A DNA stretch of 64,000 nucleotides, taken from contig OY740769.1 in the NCBI GenBank assembly GCA_963513935.1, forward strand, positions 109,099,762 to 109,163,761, read 5' to 3'. The stretch is from Aphrophora alni. Taxonomy: Eukaryota > Arthropoda > Insecta > Hemiptera > Aphrophoridae. The notes beneath the pieces were generated by a model. The model ran no database searches and was not told where the DNA came from. It saw only the letters and a program-made list of their open reading frames with translations. Below are positions 59,121 through 64,000 of this stretch, one piece after another (within the stretch, counting starts at the first letter, position 1; each line of letters begins with the position of its first letter). A program made the translations under genes and the position numbers.

Positions 59121-61366
59121 ACAGGTTGAACTCGCGGAGTGACACTAGCAACGATTCACTAAAACTGTAGGCCGCTAATCCAACAACACACCTTTCATTC
59201 ACGGAATATGCGTCGTTCCATAATTATAACGTTTAAAAATCGGGTCACACGAAACACCGTGTGGCTGGTGGGGGACACATGGAGGACTTGTAATAACATT
59301 GCTAAAATTTTATGATTCTGTGAACATTTTTCGCTATATTATATTTTTTTAATGTGTTTTCATCTCTAAATATAACGTTTTAAAATAAGGTTACCTGTAT
59401 ACAATGCACACTAGTGGTAATTGTAAAGCCTTTCATAATGTACTCTAGTAGTCAATTAAAAAAGGTGTACATAAAGGGCGGTTAACAACAAAGTAATAAC
59501 AATTTTAAAGCACTCCCACTTTTCATATTTAATTGCGCAGTGACTTATTAGGATTCACCGGTATAACACTAAAGTACCGGCCGGTGAGTCTGAACAGACT
59601 ATAAAAAATATTTGTATATTTGTATATACAGTATATGGAAAACTATAATATATATATAAAAAAAAATCATTATCAAAAATGTTACTGAAAATAGTCGTTT
59701 GAAGGACTTTGGAAAAGAATTCGAATGTTTTTTTAACTAAAAGTAGACTTAATATGTGTGTACCTAATGATTTTGGCGAAATAATTTTTCAAATATTTGC
59801 CTTCCAAATTTAAAAGCTTATTCTTAAAAGTTTATCTCAAATTCTGAATAAGATAAATTTGTAGGTTTAGAAACTATGTGAAATAAAAACGGGTTTAAAA
59901 ATTAATATTTTACGTCCTTAAAATATGAATTTCGTTTCCTCCAACATAATTACGCCAAGTAAATTTATTTAAACACAACTGTATTTTAAAATGAGTTAAA
60001 ATTGAATGCAAGTCGTTACTATCTCACAGTAGGCGGAGAATGCATTTATAAAATTATATCAAAACAATAATTATTAACTATACTACATATTGTCGATTTT
60101 ATCTGTAATTATAAAGATGATTGCACGCCATTCTATTCAAGACTTCTGCTTGGCCATCTTACACAGTAATAATTATAGTTTCCTTATCTTAACTCTACCC
60201 GTCTTCGTGGTATCTGAAATGTAGTTCTCCGTTTCCTATGACTATATTTGAAGAAAACCGTTAATGGTATTTCTTTTGCAATGAACCCCACTATCCTCTC
60301 AGTGACTTGTTGGGCTATGTAGGTCATAAAGATTACTAACAGGGATATAATAGTAATCCTATCATACGGTAATTTATGCTACCAATATTGTAAAGGCTTT
60401 TGTTGTCAATCAAGCAGCTGATAAGGTGACACGTTTGATATCCTATAAAAATATCGATAAAACATACTAAGGTTATGTTTGCAGAAGTTGAAACATCCAT
60501 GATTCGTTATTAATACTTCCCGTGTAGGCCGCCCGCCGTCAAGAAAGTTCATATTGCATTCTAGCTGACAGTTAGCTGTCGGAAGACAGCATTTATTGTT
60601 TTTTGTTATGTTACATATGATTATGTATAGTGATAGTAACAGACAATTATTATAGGTTACGCAGTGATGTTACAAATAACTTACGAAAAACAAACTGTTA
60701 AATCAAACCTCAGGAGGGCGATTACGTACAAATTGATTCACATTCGAATCCAACTATATAATGTACTTATACTCTCTTGTAATGTTTACACTTCATTGTT
60801 CAATTTACTTAATAAGTGCGATAAATGTGCTAATCACATATAAATTCTATCCCCATTTTTGACTAATTTTTTAATTTCTTGGCCTAAGGAATTCTAAAAA
60901 CTTAGATGCTGTCAGTCATCACTTATATGGAAGCACAATTGAGCTAACAAAAATGTATTTATTATAGGTAGATTTGTATACCAAAATAAAAATTTATTGA
61001 AATTCAGAAAAATCTACAAAACATTTAAAAATTCCAGCTTTAAAAACCTGTTTTTGTCAATGTCAAGAATTTATTATATTTACAACAACTTAGATAAAAA
61101 TGTTGTTCTATTGTTATTATTATTTCGAACTCTTACACCACGATATAATATTTGTTATTTGTAAAGTTAATTCCATAACAGAGTCACTTTAAGTCCTGTT
61201 TAATACATGTAGGTGTCACTAAATTTATTTAGTAAGCCTGTGTAAGTCCTATAACAGGGCGGACATGTACCATGAACAAGTACTAACACTGATAAACAAA
61301 TTTAAGTGTACATTGGTATAGGTTAGGTTGAGTTTTTATATTTTAGTTATTGTAGCTCATGTATCA
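59121..61366. other. no gene recognised
   Basis: AT-rich with small inverted repeats near 59,555-59,590 (TCACCGG and CCGGTGA) and 60,563-60,590. No frame of interest. Confidence 0.35.
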
Positions 61367-61396
61367 CTGAGGATGGCGACTTTGTCGTTGAAACGC
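61367..61396 (+). other. hammerhead-like hairpin motif, copy 3 (best)
   Basis: CTGAGGAT, stem GGCGAC-TTT-GTCGTT (six pairs, two of them G-T), then GAAACGCG. C-T-G-A-N-G-A followed by a helix and GAAA is the conserved core of the hammerhead ribozyme, in which the N position is free. One extra T lies between the core and the stem, and stems I and III were not established, so self-cleavage is not shown. Such motifs are known from Penelope-like retroelements. Confidence 0.5.
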
Positions 61397-64000
61397 GTTT
61401 GATTAAATTAAACATAATTTTTGTGAGATCTTGTGTTCGAATTTTATTCTATCTAGGTTGAGTTTGAATATTTCTAAATGGAAAACCTGATAACTCTTCC
61501 TTTCAGACCAACCTACAAAAGAAACGGCAGGATAGATTTTCATTACGTTTTCTTTAATCACTTCCTTCGTTGGTCTAATCATGATCGAACCACCAACATT
61601 TGAAATACTCACTAGTTTTTTTTTATCTTGTATTATGGCAACCGCATTCTTTAAACTGAATCTTTGTGTTGTATCATAACTGTCTTGCTTTTACAATTCT
61701 ACATAACTCCCAATCAGGTTTATAGATGAGTTCAAAGTGTAGGAGATTTTAACTATTTAAAACAAATTCCCATGTGAAAATTACTAGAGTTTACTACAGC
61801 TATTAAAACCAAACAAATTGCATGGGTGAAGGTCCATTCAACATTTTGCTCCCTAGTAGGCTATAGAGGAAGTTTTGTGTTGAATTTGTCATGGAAATGT
61901 GCTTTTTCCACCCTGAGTTAAAAAATATGGTTTGTGGAATGTCTGTATTCCGTGACATGAGCTACAACCCAAACTGGTGAACATTTTTTATTAAAATTTG
62001 ACATTTTGTTGGCAGTTTTTTGTTTATTTTTTTTATAAAATTGGAAATTTGGTTGGACCTGAAAATAAATTTTAAATATTACTATTTTCTCAAAATCAAA
62101 TAATCAAAGTTTTCTTAACTGTGACCCAAACAAAACGTAAATTTGTCACCATTTCCCCAAAAATTTAGTTTTTTAAGCGCTACCGGTAAAAAACAAAAAC
62201 ATGAAGCTGTCTAAACAGGCCTAGACTCTATTTAAATTTATTCGTATTACTTCAAGAATTAGTTATACAAATTTCTCAAAAAGACTTTTGTGCGTGGGTA
62301 TATAAAAAAGTTCATTGTTTTTGCACAATTTATTTTGTTATCTTTTGGTTTATTTTATGGAGGATTAAAATTTTCTAAACAATGGAAGTTCTGGCTTTGC
62401 GACTATTTTTTCAAATAAAAATGTTGTCTCAAATCAAATAACTAGGCTTAAACAACTTGAACAGAGTTACGACATATAGATTAAACAAATTTATTACTGT
62501 TTAAATATCGTAATATATGAAATTCAGAGTTATTTTTTTAAGTCGTCAACATTTTATTTTTAAAGAAAACCAAAGAATTAGTTTTTGTATGTACATATAG
62601 AATACAGAATGTACTTTGAAGATACTACTTTTAGTTTTAATCTACATGTATCCATCACTTGGTGGAGATACAAAACTGACTCCATGTTTTGTTATATAGA
62701 AGCCATTAGCGATTGCAATTGTTACGCTCAGGAAGAAAGCTGTGAGTGTTTTGTCGCGAGCTTCTACATACTCTCACGGAAATTGATTCCTTTGTTTAGG
62801 ACACTTACTTTGCGAGAAATTGTTGGTTTTACTACCTACTTTCATATTTAACATTGCACTTTCATCGGTTATAGGGATTTCTGAATATTATTTTGTATAA
62901 TATTTAAACTATTCTGATTGATATTACTTAATGGATAAAATTATCTATGTAATTTACAATTTGCTTTCCATTCTACTGTATTAAAAAGTCCAGGAACAGT
63001 TTTAGACTATGAAAGACAGAAAACTGATATCTGGCAAATGGCAAATGTTAAATTATTTTTTGCCATATGATGTAAATTCACTCATCCCCTCAAAATAGGG
63101 AATTTTGGGGGTCAACTCAAAATTTAAACGTAAACCCCCATCGAGTGATACCATATTTAAAAGGTCTTGATAAAAAAAGACCAATGACAAAAACTAGACC
63201 TCTAAAATGATGGCCGATCAAATAAACAAAAAGGCTAACTTAATTCAGATTTGTATTCGTGACAAATAATAAGGTGTCATTCATCAATTTCTTTACTGTA
63301 TGATGACGTTTAATCAAGTAAATTAGCATGTTACATTTTAATGCCAACTGTATTTGAATTACAGTACTTGTTTGTATGTATATTTTCCCAACATGGTGGC
63401 TATACAATTTTTCTGTAATTAAATTTTTGAAATATAAACACTTACTGTACAAATACTTACAAGGTGAAGTTTGTTTGTTTCATATGAGGACCGATCATGT
63501 AAAATAATAATAAATCCACTCATCGGACACTCGGAAAAATTTCTAAACAATTGTTCTGAGTTGAATAACTTTTTATATATATAATTATATAAACAATTTA
63601 AAATTTAATATTCTTTAATTTTTTACATTTTTTATCTTTTCCAGAAACTGAAATTTGGCAAAGAAAAGTTAAATTACCCGTTACCGTAATCTGTGGTCAT
63701 TTTTCGTTTAATTTGACTTAAAACGTTCATTTTTACAATATGATTCTATTTAGTGTAATATTTCAAAGTGTTTTGAACACAGTATCAAAAAATGTTAGGA
63801 AAAGAAGATTTTTAAAAAACAGATACCACTCCTTTCATGAAAAGTTTTGGAGAAAGAAGTGAATCAGACCATTAAATGTAACTTACACTGCGTCCTACTA
63901 TTATTGTAATATTAGAACAACATTCTTTGATTATTCTGAAAAAAAAATGGTAAAAGAGATTTTTTTAGACTATTTATAAATTTTTTGTTGGTTGATTGGC
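61397..64000. other. no gene recognised
   Basis: AT-rich. Frames at 61,403-61,612, 62,585-62,851 and 63,240-63,452 show no domains. Around 63,080-63,160 a GGGAATTTTGGGGGTCAAC and ACCCCCATCGAG stretch is less AT-rich but unexplained. Confidence 0.35.

Noticed and set aside
59555..59595. CACCGG / CCGGTG inverted repeat as a MITE
   Set aside because: Arms are only about 8 bp and about 20 bp apart; no target duplication or larger structure.

Overview
This is an AT-rich window from a eukaryotic nuclear genome, most likely an insect. The clearest evidence is an intronless tRNA-Arg with internal pol III promoter boxes and no encoded CCA. Decayed CR1/Jockey-type and RNase H-bearing LINE retrotransposons, Tc1/mariner-type transposases of the kind common in insects, a piggyBac-type TTAA MITE and tRNA-derived SINEs point the same way. 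A hemipteroid insect is a guess from the repeat mix, not something the sequence proves. No intact long protein-coding gene is present. Nearly all open frames over 60 codons are chance frames, repeat-driven frames or transposon remains.

Layout. 0-6.4 kb: a SINE, a LINE 3' tail, one half of an almost identical 283-bp inverted pair, an RNase H LINE relic, an unusual degenerate motif array (4.0-4.7 kb) and a CR1-like 3' end. 7.9-9.1 kb: two candidate minus-strand exons. 9.45-9.92 kb: a piggyBac-type MITE. 11.8-12.05 kb: the second 283-bp copy. 15.8-25.9 kb: a LINE graveyard with at least four RT or RNase H relics on both strands, one of them split by a TA microsatellite inside its reverse transcriptase core, plus a SINE. 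26.9-27.9 kb: a decayed mariner-like element with recognisable ends. 28.62 kb: tRNA-Arg(TCG). 29.9-30.8 kb: a 33-bp minisatellite. 35.6-41.6 kb: two direct copies of a roughly 300-bp repeat flanking a 155-bp satellite of about 14 near-identical units. 46.5-47.4 kb: a 127-bp tandem repeat and a SINE. 50.2 kb: the best candidate host exon, on the minus strand. 52.4-52.8 kb: a fragment of a Mutator-like transposase. 53.7 and 57.8-58.2 kb: two foldback elements. 58.3-59.1 kb: a decayed mariner-type transposase on the minus strand. The rest is AT-rich intergenic or intronic sequence.

How it may fit together. The 50.2 kb exon and the two weaker candidates near 9.0 and 7.95 kb share strand and have compatible splice phases. 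Much of the window could therefore be introns of one long minus-strand gene, which is inference. The most interesting non-genic signal is a dispersed short motif of the form CTGANGAT, hairpin, GAAAC. Its stem changes by compensating substitutions between copies, and it resembles the hammerhead ribozyme core known from Penelope-like retroelements.
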